This document shows positions 22,601 to 35,300 of a DNA stretch of 64,000 bases, piece after piece. The notes below the pieces were generated by a model, which was not told the origin of the DNA, searched no databases, and saw only the letters and a program-made list of their open reading frames with translations. Origin of the DNA: Sphagnum compactum. Its lineage: Eukaryota; Bryophyta; Sphagnopsida; Sphagnales. Where the stretch lies: positions 7,998,001 to 8,062,000 of the forward strand of contig OZ234504.1 of the NCBI GenBank assembly GCA_965153455.1, in the 5' to 3' direction. The position numbers and the translations under genes are program-made. Position 1 is the stretch's first letter. Each line of letters starts with the position of its first letter.

Positions 22601-25600
22601 AAGCCTTTGTGGCAATTCCATACATTTTGTCCATGTCCCATAAGAAGGATGTGATGGGTTCAATCAAAACTAAATCCAAGGAATCCAAAGAATCTCCTTT
22701 AGATGTTAATGATGCAATGTTAGTGGTTTAAACCACATCCGTACCTAGTAACCCTATTAGTGCCACTTGAAATATCCCTTATTTTGGAAACTTGTGACAC
22801 TTTTGTGGTCAACCCTATCCTTAAATCATGTTTTCCAACTTTAATTTACAAGCCATGTTGAACTTTTAGCGTAATTTAACCCTAATCCAAAGCATTTACA
22901 CCCACCAATAATGTTTGTCATAGAGCCAAACAAACACGAGGTTCATTATGAACACAACAATTGTGATCTATTAACCATCAACTTGATCTCATCATCATAA
23001 ATAATCAATGGAACAATTTTTGATCAAATTTTAAGAATGTTCACAACAATGTTAAATTTTTTTTACAACCTAACCCTTTCACACTAACATCCAACCTTGT
23101 TTAGTGGAAAATGCATAAATTGGATTTCGATTGGCAACCTTCAACATGGTAACTTGTGTCCCAAGAACTCGTCACATAATGACAAACTATCCATGTGGTA
23201 TTTGAAATTTATGTTTCAAGAACTTGTCACAAAATAACAAGCCCATCCAATGTCAACATTTCCCATAAACAAGGCTAAAACATAAGTGCAACCCCAAAAA
23301 ACACAAAATGGGAATGAACTTTTCATACAACATGAATTCCCATTTTTGTAATTCAAGTTCAAATATGTAAAAATTCAAACTTTGATGGCATGGCTTTCCC
23401 TATTTGTTAATGGTGCAACATTCCACCACCTATTGATTATAGGAATGGGTGCTTATAAATCCAAGTGCCGAGATGTCAAAAATTCAACAAAAAATGGTTC
23501 CACACACAAAGCTTTTAGAAATTTTCATTTCAAATTAAACTAAAATTTTCCACATGCATAGGCTTCCTTTCTAAGACTTTCATGGTGCAATGACACCCAA
23601 ATTCAACCTTGTACACCAAAAATATGAAATTTGGAAAAAATGCCCAATTATTCTAGAATTAATTTGGAATTTAAAAAAATTCTTTAATTGTCTAGTTATA
23701 GGCCATGAACTATTTTTAAAAAATAAAGGATTTTATCCTTGTTTGGTGGATGAAAAATAGATGAATGAAAAATATCACATCCAAATTATGGATGAAAACG
23801 ATTTCCATGTGCGGTGGAAGAAATTAATAATGATAATAATAAAATGTAGGTTCAAATTGGTGTCGAACACGTTTCTTTCTAAATTGTAGGTTTGGGATTT
23901 TCGAAAAAAGAAAGGAAAAAAAAAGTCCAAATTTGGTCCCCCCTTGGTCCCCTATTAATCCAAATGTCCTTTGAAAAACCCGAAGCTTGCAAACCTGCCA
24001 AACCTAATAGGCTTACCCAAGTTTGGGTGAACTTAGACTCCCGCTTGTAATGGCAATAAAACTCCAAGTTCCACCCACCACCGTGCCTCCTTCTTCACAC
24101 CCATACCTCACCTCCTTTGTTGCAACTATAGTTCTCATGCTTGAGGATGCCTCCCACACACCAAAACAACACTTGGGTACTCCCTTGCCAACAACAAAAG
24201 AAAAAGGGAGGGAAAAAAAGAAGGAAAAATATGTTTTAAAAAAAAGAACCATGGGGCCTTTATGATAGGAATAGGACCCTCCTTCTTCTTTGAATCTTCT
24301 TTTACAACTCAACTTCCAATGTACCCATGCCTTATTTGGTTTCAACTCCCAAAGGAATTTTTGAATTAAATTTAATGTTGAAAACTCCAACTTTGTCGGG
24401 CAAGCTTCGAAGCACCCCCTAACTACAATGTTTCAAATTTGACCAAGATTTCATTTAAGATTTCAAATACATAGGAAGTGACATGGACTCATTAGAGGTT
24501 TTTTTTTTTTTTTTTTTTGCAAAATTCATAAACTACCTTGCAAAAAAAAAGGTATAAGAGTTGTGTTGTTATAGTCATTTTGAAATTTTGTTCCAAATTC
24601 ATTTAACCTTTTCCAATGAGATGTTGAATGGGAGAAGACAAGAACAAGTTAGAGGTCACAAAATGACATAAAGGAAAATGTTGTTGCCAACATGTTGCCA
24701 ACATTAGTCAAGGTTTCTAAACAAAACGGTTGCTCATGCAACACCTATAAGTAAGGAATGTGATTACATGTGCTCAACTTTTAAATACATTCAAATTCAT
24801 CATATAATTGAAATGAATAAATGTTATGGAAAGAGATGGGAAGAAACAACAAACACATGCAACAAGCTAGAGCCCTATGTGGACTATTCAAACACCATAG
24901 GCCCTATTTAAAACTAACCAAAAAAGTTGAGATATAAAATACATCAAAAGATTTAAGAGAATGTTGAAATGATGGAAATGGATAAGTAGTCAATTAGAAG
25001 TAAGATAGACATGTTACATAAAGAGATGAAAAAGGACATTTGCAACCTTAGCCTCATGTGGACTATTTAATTAAGACCCTAGGTCTAAAATATGACCTAA
25101 GATTGGGATGGAAATGCAATAAAAGAATAAATGGTGTAAAAGAATACAAACATGATGGAGAGGGGGAAGCACCACTAAAAATAATTATTGGACATCATTT
25201 CATGTAAATATAATGATAAAAAAGCCAAGGGCTTTATAGATACCAATTTAGATAGTGAACTTTTTGTTTCCTTCACTAAATGTATATTATCTCGAATGTA
25301 TTCAAGAAAGATATCTTCAATGAAGAATGATGTATATGAAAGAAAATTTGGGAATATACATAAAAATTGTATTGTTTTCCAAAGGGATGGTGAAAAACAT
25401 GGCAAGGGTAACAAAATTAACAAGAAAGCCTAAAGATGCCACACAATATAGGAGAAGGGGGTAGGCCCTTTGGCCCTTCTTTGCATTTCAATCTTTTTTG
25501 TGAACTCATGCTTCCACTTCATGGGATTCCCACCTTTGTTTCCATATTGCATCTTAAGACAAGGAAAAATGTGGTTCATAATTAGATCAACCTTTTTTTG

Positions 25601-28440
25601 ATGTTTTGGGATTTCAAAACATGAAAGATGAAACTCCAAAGCCACACCCTAAAGATAAACCCCTAAACAAAAAAATGAGTTAGAACTTTATTCACATTGA
25701 ATTGGATTCAAACAACGAATAAACCCGTAATGTTTTGTAATAAACACCTGACATGAGTGTTATGAACCACCCTTCTTTTATACAAGGGTGAGGATAAGCT
25801 CCAAACCTCATGGAACAACATTTACATGCTTGTTGAAAATGGAAAAAGATTCTTGAGCAAAGTTTCCATCTACATATCTCAGTTGGATTTTGGTATCCAT
25901 ATCCATCTTGGAATTAATTGTAATAATTTTCACTTCCCATGATTATAATGTGTGGACCTAGATTTCGAAAAGCAAAGGTTGGATAGCTTGTGTGTGCATC
26001 ATCTAATGAAAATTAATTTGGAATTGGTGTCACAATTAATATTCCTTTATTACTTATAAGGACCACAATCTATTGAACCCATTGACCATTTACAAATGAT
26101 ATTATAACATTTGGAGTGCACATCCATCACATTTGTAAAGGAATGCATAGGACTCATTAGCAGTTGAACACATAAAATCAGAACAAAAGTTTTTTTTTCA
26201 TAACACAAAATAATCTTCAAAATAATAATAATATGAGCATGAGAAAACAGTAGCAAATGACTTACTTATTTAATGAATTTGATTGCAATTTGAGAGTTCT
26301 TCAAAAGCACATCACAACATCAAATATGTCTAAAACTAGCCTCCCTTTCCAAATCATTCATCACCACCTCCATGAATACATGTAGCAAAATTAGGTAGTT
26401 GGACTTTTATAAAGCCTAGAAAGAAAATGTAAGAACAATTGAATGTAAGTTGAGTTTCTTTTTAAACTAAAACTAGGAAACCTTCCATTGCACTAGAAAG
26501 TCATTACATCTTGGTTAGAAAGGGTTATTTAGAGTAGGTGGTGATTGGAGTGGTGGCCAAAGTGAAAAAAACATTGAACATTATAAAAAAACACTTTTGC
26601 AAGTGTTTCAATTCAAATTTGTTCTCCATAAGCTTTTGACAATAATTGTGTATACATATAAAAGTTGGCATCATTTGAATCTCAATTATCATTTAAGTTA
26701 AAAATGTGGTGATGTTCATGTTCATGTGGATTATGGTAGTCAACTTTGCATGCTACCATTGCTGGTTGGGCATTTGTAATCACTAATGATGGGTTGTTGT
26801 CAATCTCATATAGGTTTTGTTCAATTGCCATGATTGGAATAGTAATGGACAACTCACACATAGGGGTAAACTTATTGTTCAATAACTTTATATTTATCTT
26901 GGATACAACTAGTTATGACAAAATGAATATGATAATATATCCTTTACTTACCCAACCTACTACTATTCATAATTGACCCAACTATAACCCTAGTAGAGCA
27001 CCTACTTACCTTTAGCACTATCATTGTAGTAACAAGTTGCAACTCTTTAATGGTTGAATGTTAATGTTGCAAGTTGGTCATGATGATTTTGCATAAACAC
27101 ACATTAGTTGAGTCTTAAAGGCCATATCATACATATTTTTTCACAATTTTTGTGTCGCTTTTGTTTAAAAAGAGAGAATTTGTAAACTATTGGTTGAATG
27201 TGATTTCCCCCCTCTTTCATTCTCTTTCCATGTCAAAAAAGGTGTAGTACTAAGGAAGAAAATGAAGTCTTCTATGTGCAAAAAACTATGAGCTGGTTCC
27301 TTTGGCTTGTTTGCTTTTCACTAGACACATTGAAAGAAATTGTTGCTTGATTTCCAAGGCAAATTTTTCCTCAAGCAAATCTTTGACTCCTTATTTTCTC
27401 AATTTGTAAATGAAATTAATTTCTTAGTAATAATAACAATTCTTTTGCGCCATATTGCCATAAATTTGAAATTTCATTTAGGTGTGTGTTCGTCTTTTTG
27501 CATGTTCTTGCCATGTCTTTTCCAACTAGGAAGAAATTAGTTTTGTTTTTTGATCAAGATGGACAAGAAGAAGAAGCTTTTAAAAAAATACAACATTATT
27601 CATGGATGTCTAAAGTAAGTAAAAAATCAAACAGATGAATATGTTTCCATGAAATTGTATCTTTTTCACATTTGTTTTTGGCCTCATCCACAAACAAAAC
27701 CTAGTTTGCAACAATGAATCTTTTAGATTTGTCAACCATGTCATACTAGAAGATTAAAATAGTTTTTGAAAGAGAAGGGCTTTTGATTATTAAGTGTTCA
27801 GTGAATACCTTTATTTGGTTGGGAGTTGACGATGTAATAGACATTGTTGAATTTTTTGCTGCCCTAATCATTGTAAGCAAACATACCATTAGCATATCAA
27901 TTTCAGAACAACCTAATTGCTATATACTTTGTTCATTAATAACTAAATTCACTAATTGAAAATTTTCATAAATAATCATTAAGATAACTTGATTTCACAA
28001 GGAATCCATTTGGTTGTCAATTCATTAATGAGATTTGTGTTATAAGTTTGGCAAGCTAAAAGGTGTAGTTTGGTTTCTTGGCATCAATGTTGGTCAAGAT
28101 CCTATTGTGAATGATGGCTTGTTAAGAGGTGCATAGAAACTATTTATAATTATGAAAGTTCTTTTCATGGCTTCTTTCCTATTTTGCAAGTTCTTGTTTC
28201 CTTTTTGTTGCATTGTACCTTGAGCATCACCATGTAGTTTACATTAGCCATTCATGCTTCATAAACTTTGATGATAGTTTTAATAAACACATTTTAAAAA
28301 GTTGAAATTTCATTACTCAAATGCCAATGTTGCCAAGTTTGTAAAATATCTTATGGTTATCAATTGGAAAACATCCTGCATATGTTTCATAGGGTGTAAA
28401 GACATAAAATTTTTCTAATGTATTTAAAGAATGACGATTA
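19690..28440. other. Long gene-free AT-rich block
   Basis: Nearly 9 kb of AT-rich, CpG-poor sequence with homopolymer A and T runs. Open frames are short (up to about 125 codons), lack recognisable domains and occur on both strands at chance levels. I see no tRNA, rRNA, transposase or reverse-transcriptase motif. It is probably old transposon-derived sequence mutated beyond recognition, which is inference. Confidence 0.55.
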
Positions 28441-28460
28441 GAATGTAAAAACATATAGGG

Positions 28461-28543
28461 CATTTCAAAAAAAGAATGCCCATAGGCATGGGCATGTTGT
28501 CTTTTGAAATGTGCATGTATATGGGCATTCTTTTTTTGAAATG
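28461..28543. repeat. Perfect 24-nt inverted repeat with 35-nt spacer
   Basis: The arm at 28461-28484 and the arm at 28520-28543 are exact reverse complements over 24 bases, enclosing 35 nt. A transcript would fold into a strong stem-loop. No clear target-site duplication or poly-T terminator defines it as a known element. It could be a small MITE-type palindrome or a foldback RNA gene. Confidence 0.9.
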
Positions 28544-28919
28544 TTCCACGCTAACTTTTCTTGTTATATTTGTTGAATATCACCAAAAAAAAACACAATC
28601 TTTAAACTTGGTAAAGCGTTTAGCCACGGGCTTTATTAAAATTGAGCTCATGCTCAATATCACCTTGTGCATGCCCTTATTATGTTAATGTTTGTGTGAC
28701 CTTAGGCTTTATCCTACACTTGTCACACAAGTGATAAGAACTTCACACACTAATAAACACCCTAAATACAAAAGGTTTCCTTTTTGTGAAAGGAACAAAC
28801 ACAAGTATGAGTTTATTTGCATCCAATAAAAATCAATTAGATCAAGGGCATAATCATGTAGAGACACACCATTGTTGCTTTTGTGAGCCCATAAATATTC
28901 AAACTCATTTGGTATAATA

Positions 28920-29040
28920 CATGAGAGGAGGAGGAAGGCCTTTGTGATTTTGATGTCTTAAGGCACTCTTTTGAAGTAACCTAATTTCAAATAAGATCCT
29001 TTGTGATTTGATGTGTTAGGGCACACTTTTTTTGGAAGTA
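28920..29040 (+). repeat. Short diverged tandem duplication
   Basis: CCTTTGTGATTTTGATGTCTTAAGGCACTCTTTT and CCTTTGTGATTTGATGTGTTAGGGCACACTTTTT form two neighbouring copies about 60-65 bp apart. They share no similarity with known genes. Confidence 0.6.
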
Positions 29041-29318
29041 TTTTTAATTTCACTTTTCACAAGGGAAAAATGATAGGAGTGGTTTATTAATGGTAGGTAA
29101 AGCCCTTGGTAATGGATTTTATTGAAATAAGGGCCATGCAAGCTCGAGTTGAGCATAAGCTTGGTTCTTAGTAAAACCTATAGTTGAAGGCTTTATCATG
29201 TGTAAATATTGCAATGTGCAATGGTGTTCCAATGAATTTTAAGAGTGAGCTTGGCAAAGTATGCCTACTTATAGGTGTAAGATCCCTACCATGCTTGAGG
29301 AGTAGGTGTAAGGACGGA

Positions 29319-30303
29319 CCCCCCCCCCCCCCCATCTACGAAAAAGGAGGCGTGGGTTCTCTGTCTCACATAGCTCCACGCGACACGCTCCCGTAGCTCC
29401 ACGTCGACACGCTCCCGTGGTCGCCGACGTTCCCGTCGTTACTCCCTACCTCGGCGACGCTGTCGCCAAAGGCACGACGGCGTCGTCGTCAGACGAGCTT
29501 TGGTTGCACCAGGCACCAGAACACAACTCTTTTGGTGCGCGAGCCATCAAGGAGCGCGCGAGAGTATTTACTGAAAAGAAACAATGTACTTAGCGCAGAA
29601 ATTTTTCGAAACAGTGGATTCTCCGATTGTTATAGATTAGCTGCACTTCTCAAGAATTGTTCCAAGATTGTGAAGTTTTTAGAACCGTTTGTAACATCGT
29701 AGGCCGAGTATCTGCGCTTTTTTGCTTAAATGATTTGGACTTACTCTGCACCTGATACTATTTGCAAACTTGCACTTGAGTTTCCTACGATTGCAGGTTA
29801 GTCTTGGCTTTGCAAGTTTGAGATGAAATAGCTACTTTCGGAGTTTTTTTTTGGTGGTTAGTGGATAATTGTAGTCAATTTTGTCTGGTTTGAGTCACTG
29901 CGGATTGTGCTTTGAAGAGATTTTATTTGGAAAAAAAGCCTTCAGGTTGTGCAGAGTGTGTCTGTCTTTTGGTTGCGAAAGATCGGAAGTTATGGAAGAG
30001 TATTCTGGAGTAGTAGAGTGTTTTTTTGTTTTCAAGAAAAGAAAAGAAAAGAAATAAACAGGAAGAAGTTCAATTATAGGAGCTTGATGATGTCAGGTTG
30101 CGTCTGCGATTCAAGCGAAGTGATGATGGATACGGATTCGGCGATTGATCTCACATCTTTTCTTTTTGCAGAAGAGGAATTTCAGTTCGAATAGGACTGT
30201 AGATTTGGCTTGAAATTGAAAGAGCTTCAGTTTGAGCATCCCCCGCGAATTGTTATTGGTATTCGGGAGGGATTTTGAGGCAGCTGTAGTAGGAGGGTTG
30301 AAG
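29319..30303 (+). promoter_or_regulatory. CpG-rich upstream region and leader of the methyltransferase gene
   Basis: A C15 run (29319-29333) marks an abrupt change from AT-rich DNA to a CpG-rich block. That block (to about 29570) contains a duplicated ACACGCTCCCGT motif and several ACG/CGT steps. It is followed by a leader-like region with two short upstream frames: 29992-30057 (21 codons) and 30087-30194 (35 codons). Both end before the main ATG at 30304. Whether either frame is in the mature mRNA is unknown. Confidence 0.5.
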
Positions 30304-33096
30304 ATGACAATCAAGATGAGGACAGTGACGACCGTTCCTGCAGCGGTGGTGCAGCGGCGTTTCGTTCTCCATTCCTCTGTCCAGTTTCGGGTTGTCACGT
30401 TGCCCATCCAAGAGCGTTTGCGTTTTGTCAGCTATGGAGCTGCAAGTTGCTGCCCTAGGTCTACAACAAAATTGCAGCAGACTCGTTGGAGGTCACGAAA
30501 AGCAGCAGTTTCAAGAGCAATGGCTACTACGTCATTGGTTGACGATTCCGTATGGGACCATCCATCTCTCTCTGCAATCTTTTGAATTCCTTGCAAGTCA
30601 TGATGTCGTGGTGATGAAGAGCGATCTAATTTGCAATCTAATTCGCTCCTACGTGACCATGTTTTCTTCGTGTAAGTAGTGTATTGAATTTCTTCGTGAA
30701 TCGCATTTCACGAATTCTTCTTCGTGCCAGGAGCCAAGCGTGGCGGTGAACAAGGAGGACTTAACCAGTGAGCTACTGTGTTGCCCGATCTGCTTCGAGC
30801 CTCTCATAAGGAAGGGTCCTACAGGCTTGAACATGTACGTACTCGCGATGCTTATACTCCCCTAAATCTTCTTTGACTTGTAGCCGCTTTTACTCATCAA
30901 GAGTGGAAATCTTAAGTTTGCTACTGTAAAAATCAGGTCCTCCACCAATTATGCAAGAACTCTCTTTCAAAGCAAACAACCAGTTTAGCAAGGGTGTGAT
31001 GATGGAGTTTTTACAATGGCTTGCAGGGCAGCAGTATCGAGGTCAGCTTTCTCTTGTGCAAGGTGCAGAAGAAGTTATTCAACTAGAGATGTCTATTTGG
31101 ACCTCACTTTGCTGGCCAGGGCCCGGGAGTATCAGGAAATTCAAGCATCTGGAACAGAGCTCTTCAGGTACTATTCTTGGCTGCAATTCAAATACATGGA
31201 AAAGGGCAGAATCCAAGTAAAGAGACTGAATGCTGTATGGATTTTGCTTCGTCAAGTGCAGTGGTCAGTATAGTCTCATCTGTAAGATTGCTGGCTTGGC
31301 ATTTTCAAGCCTCAGGGTTTAGGGTCTAGGGTGGCTTATGGTAATGTGCCTGAGCAACAGATATCATGTCAGGCTTGTAGAAGAGCTGGTTGTACAAACA
31401 AATTCCAAGTATGCAAATCTGGCTTCTGATGTACCAAGATGTCAGGATTAGAGAAGGTCTGAGTATTGAACATTGAGAGGTTTTCTCTTTTTGTTGTTCT
31501 TATGTTTCTGGACAGAAAAAACCCAGTGTGTGTTGCTACTGTTTTGGTAGACATTTTCATGAGCCTTGCATGCCTGGGAGTGAAGAAAATAATTTGAGAG
31601 TACTAATGATGGATGCAGGAGTCCCTGGGTTTCATTTGTATATGAGAGGGGATGGCGTCAGAACTTCAGGAGATCTGGATTTCCAGGTCCTGATGAAGAG
31701 GTGCCAGCTCTTCTTCTTTTCATCCTTATGGGTCTTGCTGTTTCTTGCTCCCAATTCACCTGGTCAATCTGCACATTCTGTTGTTGCTTTAAACTTTGTC
31801 TCTAACAGCAATGCATGGATGACTTTGGCAGGTGAAGATGGCTCAAGACTTCTTGAAACCAACTGTAGGAGGGGTTCTGCTGGATGTCAGCTGCGGCAGT
31901 GGCCTGTTTACTCGACGATTTGCTCAAAGTGGAGACTTTAAAGCAGTAATTGCACTTGATTTTTCAGAGAACATGCTTCGGCAGACTTATGAGTTTATTA
32001 AGCAAGACAGATCTCTGACTGCAGTGTATGCACCTAACTGTCTCTCACCTTTACTTGCTGAAAACAACCACAGATGCAAGTTGCAAAACTGAAACAAGGA
32101 ACTCTGTATGCCCTCTGACTATTTAGAAATAGTTGGTGTTAGTTAGGATTTCCAATTGTGATGGTTATGTGGTTGTATGTAAATTATCAGGAACATAGCA
32201 CTGGTCAGGGCAGATGTGGCAAGGCTGCCTTTTGCAACAGGTTCAGTTGATGCAGTGCATGCTGGAGCAGCCATTCATTGCTGGCCTTCCCCAGCTGCTG
32301 GGGTGAGAACTGATTCACAAGTTCCGTTCACTTCTCTTTTATGAATTTCTTGCAGTGTGACAATAGACATGCATGTGGATCTTGTCTTTTCAGACTTGGT
32401 CTTTTCATGGCATACATAGCTCTGGCATTGAGTTGCCATGTTGTCTTTTCCAGTTGACACCTCACGCAGCTCTTCTGTACAGGTCTCAGAGATCAGCCGC
32501 ATCTTGAAACCTGGTGGTGTTTTTGTGGCTACTACCTTTCTCACCCCACAACTCATAGACTTTGGTAATAAGGAACTCCGCAAGGTGCGTTTGCACAAGT
32601 CTCCATCTTAAGAAGAGCTCCTCTGTCTCTGTTCTCTCTCTTGTATCTCTCTGTCCTCATATTCAGTGTTTTCATTGGTAGCCAAGATAGTTCTGAGCAC
32701 AGTAGCTAGTCCCTGAAGAATGTCAACTGTGAGGACGGTGATGAACATTGTCAACTAGAAATTTCATATTACTTCTGTGTTCTATGCATCTTCCATGTTC
32801 TCTGCATATCTCATAAGGTTGAGTTTTCTTTGGTACCAGCCAACATTCACTATCTGCATGTCTGCATGTCAGCATGTCATTCCTTGGATTCAACTCATAC
32901 ATCTCAATCAAATGTTTTCTTTGAACTCTTATGTGCTTTGCAGATATTGAAGCAAGCATCATCAAGCTCCACACTTAGATCTTGGGACGCAGCAGAGCTT
33001 GAGGAGCTGTGCCAAATATGTGGATTTGTGGACTACAAATCCATCCGCCGCAATAACTTTATTATGTTCTCAGCTTCCAAACCAGAACAGGCTTAA
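30304..33096 (+). CDS. Plastid-type methyltransferase, At1g78140/At2g41040 group (eight exons)
   Basis: Putative SAM-dependent methyltransferase of the plant group annotated as chloroplastic; the substrate is unknown. Exons: 30304-30549, 30731-30834, 31027-31167, 31619-31700, 31832-32025, 32191-32302, 32483-32584, 32944-33096. All junctions are GT-AG and every phase matches, giving 377 aa; the Arabidopsis relatives are about 355. Residues 1-80 are Arg/Ser/Val-rich and acid-poor, as in a transit peptide. A four-Cys zinc-ribbon-like module follows: C100-x2-C103 and C127-x2-C130. A conserved VYERGWRQNF block lies near 171-180. The class I fold has motif I LLDVSCGSG (207-215), the acidic ALDFSENMLRQ (232-242), RADVARLPFA (262-271), HAGAAIHCWPSP, and RILKPGGVF (299-307). 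The C-terminus is ELEELCQICGF. The N-terminal ATG could instead be at 30316. It is the best-supported gene in the middle of the window. Confidence 0.93.
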
Positions 33097-33289
33097 AAAC
33101 CTTGACTAAAAACTCATGTGTTGGTTTCTATTTCCATATTTGCAGTGGTCAAGTCACACTTTTCTGTCAGTAACAAACCCTATCAAGGATGTTGATGAAC
33201 ATGTTTGAGGAGACCATTGAGCTATTCTTTCACATTGATAAATTTTCTTTTGTTTAGGTTATCACCTCCCTGTGGCAACAAACACTGTA

Positions 33290-33600
33290 CAGGAAATGGA
33301 TTTAACATATGTCATGTGCCCCAAGGGAGAGTTTTGAGTTCCGGGGATCAGTAACTGGTGATCATGTCATGTGTGCCAAGGGGAGTTTTTGGGTTCCAGG
33401 GATCATTGCCACAGACAGATGATCATGGTCCTTGTGTCCAAGACACTGTATGGAAGATGCAAGCTAAGCCACAAACCTCCTCTTGGTGCAATGAGATTGT
33501 TCCAGATTCTACTGACAGAAGATGCAAGCTAAATCACAAACCTCCTCTTGGTGCAATGAGATTGTGCTAAAGTCTGTACAGAAGATGCAGCTTGCAAATG
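33290..33600 (+). repeat. Two short tandem duplications in the 3' flank of the methyltransferase gene
   Basis: The unit GAAGATGCAAGCTAA, CACAAACCTCCTCTTGG, TGCAATGAGATTGT occurs twice, near 33453 and 33519, with a period of about 66 bp. Just before it, a pair of CCAAGGG(A)GAG-TTTT-GGGTTCC-GGGATCA blocks recurs near 33320 and 33377. Both may lie in the 3' UTR. Confidence 0.75.
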
Positions 33601-34440
33601 AAGACTGAAATGAGAACGCAAAAGTGAAAAAAAATTCTCCTCAACAGGAGCAACAGAACCACGTTTGTTTTAGTCCCATATCAATTGACAAACGTTTTCT
33701 CGTGACTCAGTACAAATACTCCTCTGTTCCAGTGGTTTGATATCTTTGCGCTTGGGGCAATGACGCAGTTAGTGAGGTGAATCCGAGACGCGTCAATTGC
33801 TGGTTGAAAACTATTTCCAACCCCCCTCTTGTGCTCGCAAGAGCACCTGAGAATTTCTGGAAGGTCTGCCGTAGGCTCGGACCACACATAGAAACCTCAA
33901 CAAGGAAAAGTTGTGATTGCATTTGCGCTAAGGATCTCTATAGCCAGGGGCATTCTAGGAATGAACGCCATAGGTTCAGGACTGTCAATGGGGCTCTTCA
34001 GGGAATGGGGATTTGAGGGAAGGACTAATGCTATGACTGTTCTGGAACTGCCGTCCCATGCGAGACTCCCAGGAACTGAGTTTGCAAAACACCTGTCCGA
34101 GGTCCTTACCCAAATTACCAGAGCTGCCGTGTCATGTCCTTACCCAAAATTCCCAGAACGGCCATTCGAGGTCATTACCTAACGGAAAGAACTGTTATAA
34201 TTCCGGTGACAAGCAATCGAAACTGGTATGTGAGGTCTTTTTTGGAATCCTTGGGATGGTTGTCCACGGATCATTCCAACGACAATTTCAGAAATAATAA
34301 CAAGCTTCATTTCTTTCTTTCATAATAAGTACTGACTTTTCCTATTAACTTTCTTAATAACTATCTCCCACCTTTCCTAATAACTACCTCCATTTTATAA
34401 TTACCTCACTCTTTTTCCATATCCACTAACATGGATACGA
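33601..34440. other. Intergenic stretch with a more CpG-rich middle
   Basis: Between about 33770 and 34220 the DNA is less AT-rich and keeps several CpG steps. The string CCTTACCCAAA-TT-CC-AGA occurs twice, near 34106 and 34139. Open frames on both strands are under 90 codons and unrecognised. No gene is called. Confidence 0.45.
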
Positions 34441-34519
34441 AAAAACAAATTAATACACATGTTAATTTCACCAATTTCAGATGCTTGAGTAAATGGAGAA
34501 TTCAATGTTGAAAAGAGAA

Positions 34520-34820
34520 ACAAGACAGTCATAAGCTTTGAAGAGCATGAAGAGCATTGAGGATAGAGTATGAATTCCTTGATGATAAAAAGATCAAGAG
34601 AAGAATTCTAAAATACTACCACGCTTCAACCATTTCAACAACCCATTTGGAAGCTTGAGTGATGGTGGATTCAATCTTTAAGAGAGTAGTAAGATTTGAA
34701 GAAGACCATGAGCATGAGTGTTAACGGAGAAATCAAGACAGTAAAGCTTTGAAGAGCTTTGAGGACAGAGTATGAATTGTTTTGATGACAAAAAAGATGA
34801 AGAGAAGAATTCTAAAACTA
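34520..34820 (+). repeat. Tandem duplication, period about 210 bp
   Basis: The order AAGACAGT, AAGCTTTGAAGAGC, GAGGA-AGAGTATGAATT, TTGATGA-AAAAAGAT and AGAGAAGAATTCTAAAA occurs near 34523-34613 and 34735-34818. TTTCAGATG-TT-AAGTAATG-like blocks also flank both. The copies are diverged. No gene. Confidence 0.75.
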
Positions 34821-34959
34821 GGTATACCACTCTTCAACAATTTCAGATGTTCAAGTAATGAAGAATCCACTGTTTTCAAAATCGACTGCATCATGAGCAA
34901 AAAGCCTCAATACTTTGAAGACCCAATTGAACATTGCTACATGCAAGTGAATGAAACTA

Positions 34960-35300
34960 GACTACTAGGAGTAATGTGGCCTTTCTCGTGAGAGGTTGCA
35001 AGTTCAAAGACAGTATGGATTGGTAGTACATGTAGAACATTTTTGTCAAAAAACTCGATAAGACACATGTTGACCATGAAGTCCATGCATTGAACAATGT
35101 GTAGAACCATGCTTACATCCGCAAAGTCCATAGAGGGGTGTTTAACATCCCCTTTATATCATGATGAAAACTAATTGGATTAAATGTTGGTGCCTCGAAC
35201 CTTCAAATTCATATAAATGTTTTTTTTTGTTGTGAAATGTCCCCTATTTAAAAATGTGAGTGTGAAGTGGAATAATTATGGTCAATAGTTTGCAACATTC
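34960..35300. other. Intergenic DNA, nothing recognised
   Basis: AT-rich sequence with no convincing open frame, RNA gene or repeat beyond short homopolymers. Confidence 0.5.

Noticed and set aside
25188-25433. Overlapping 81-82 codon frames on both strands
   Set aside because: Length is within chance for AT-rich DNA and no motif is recognised.
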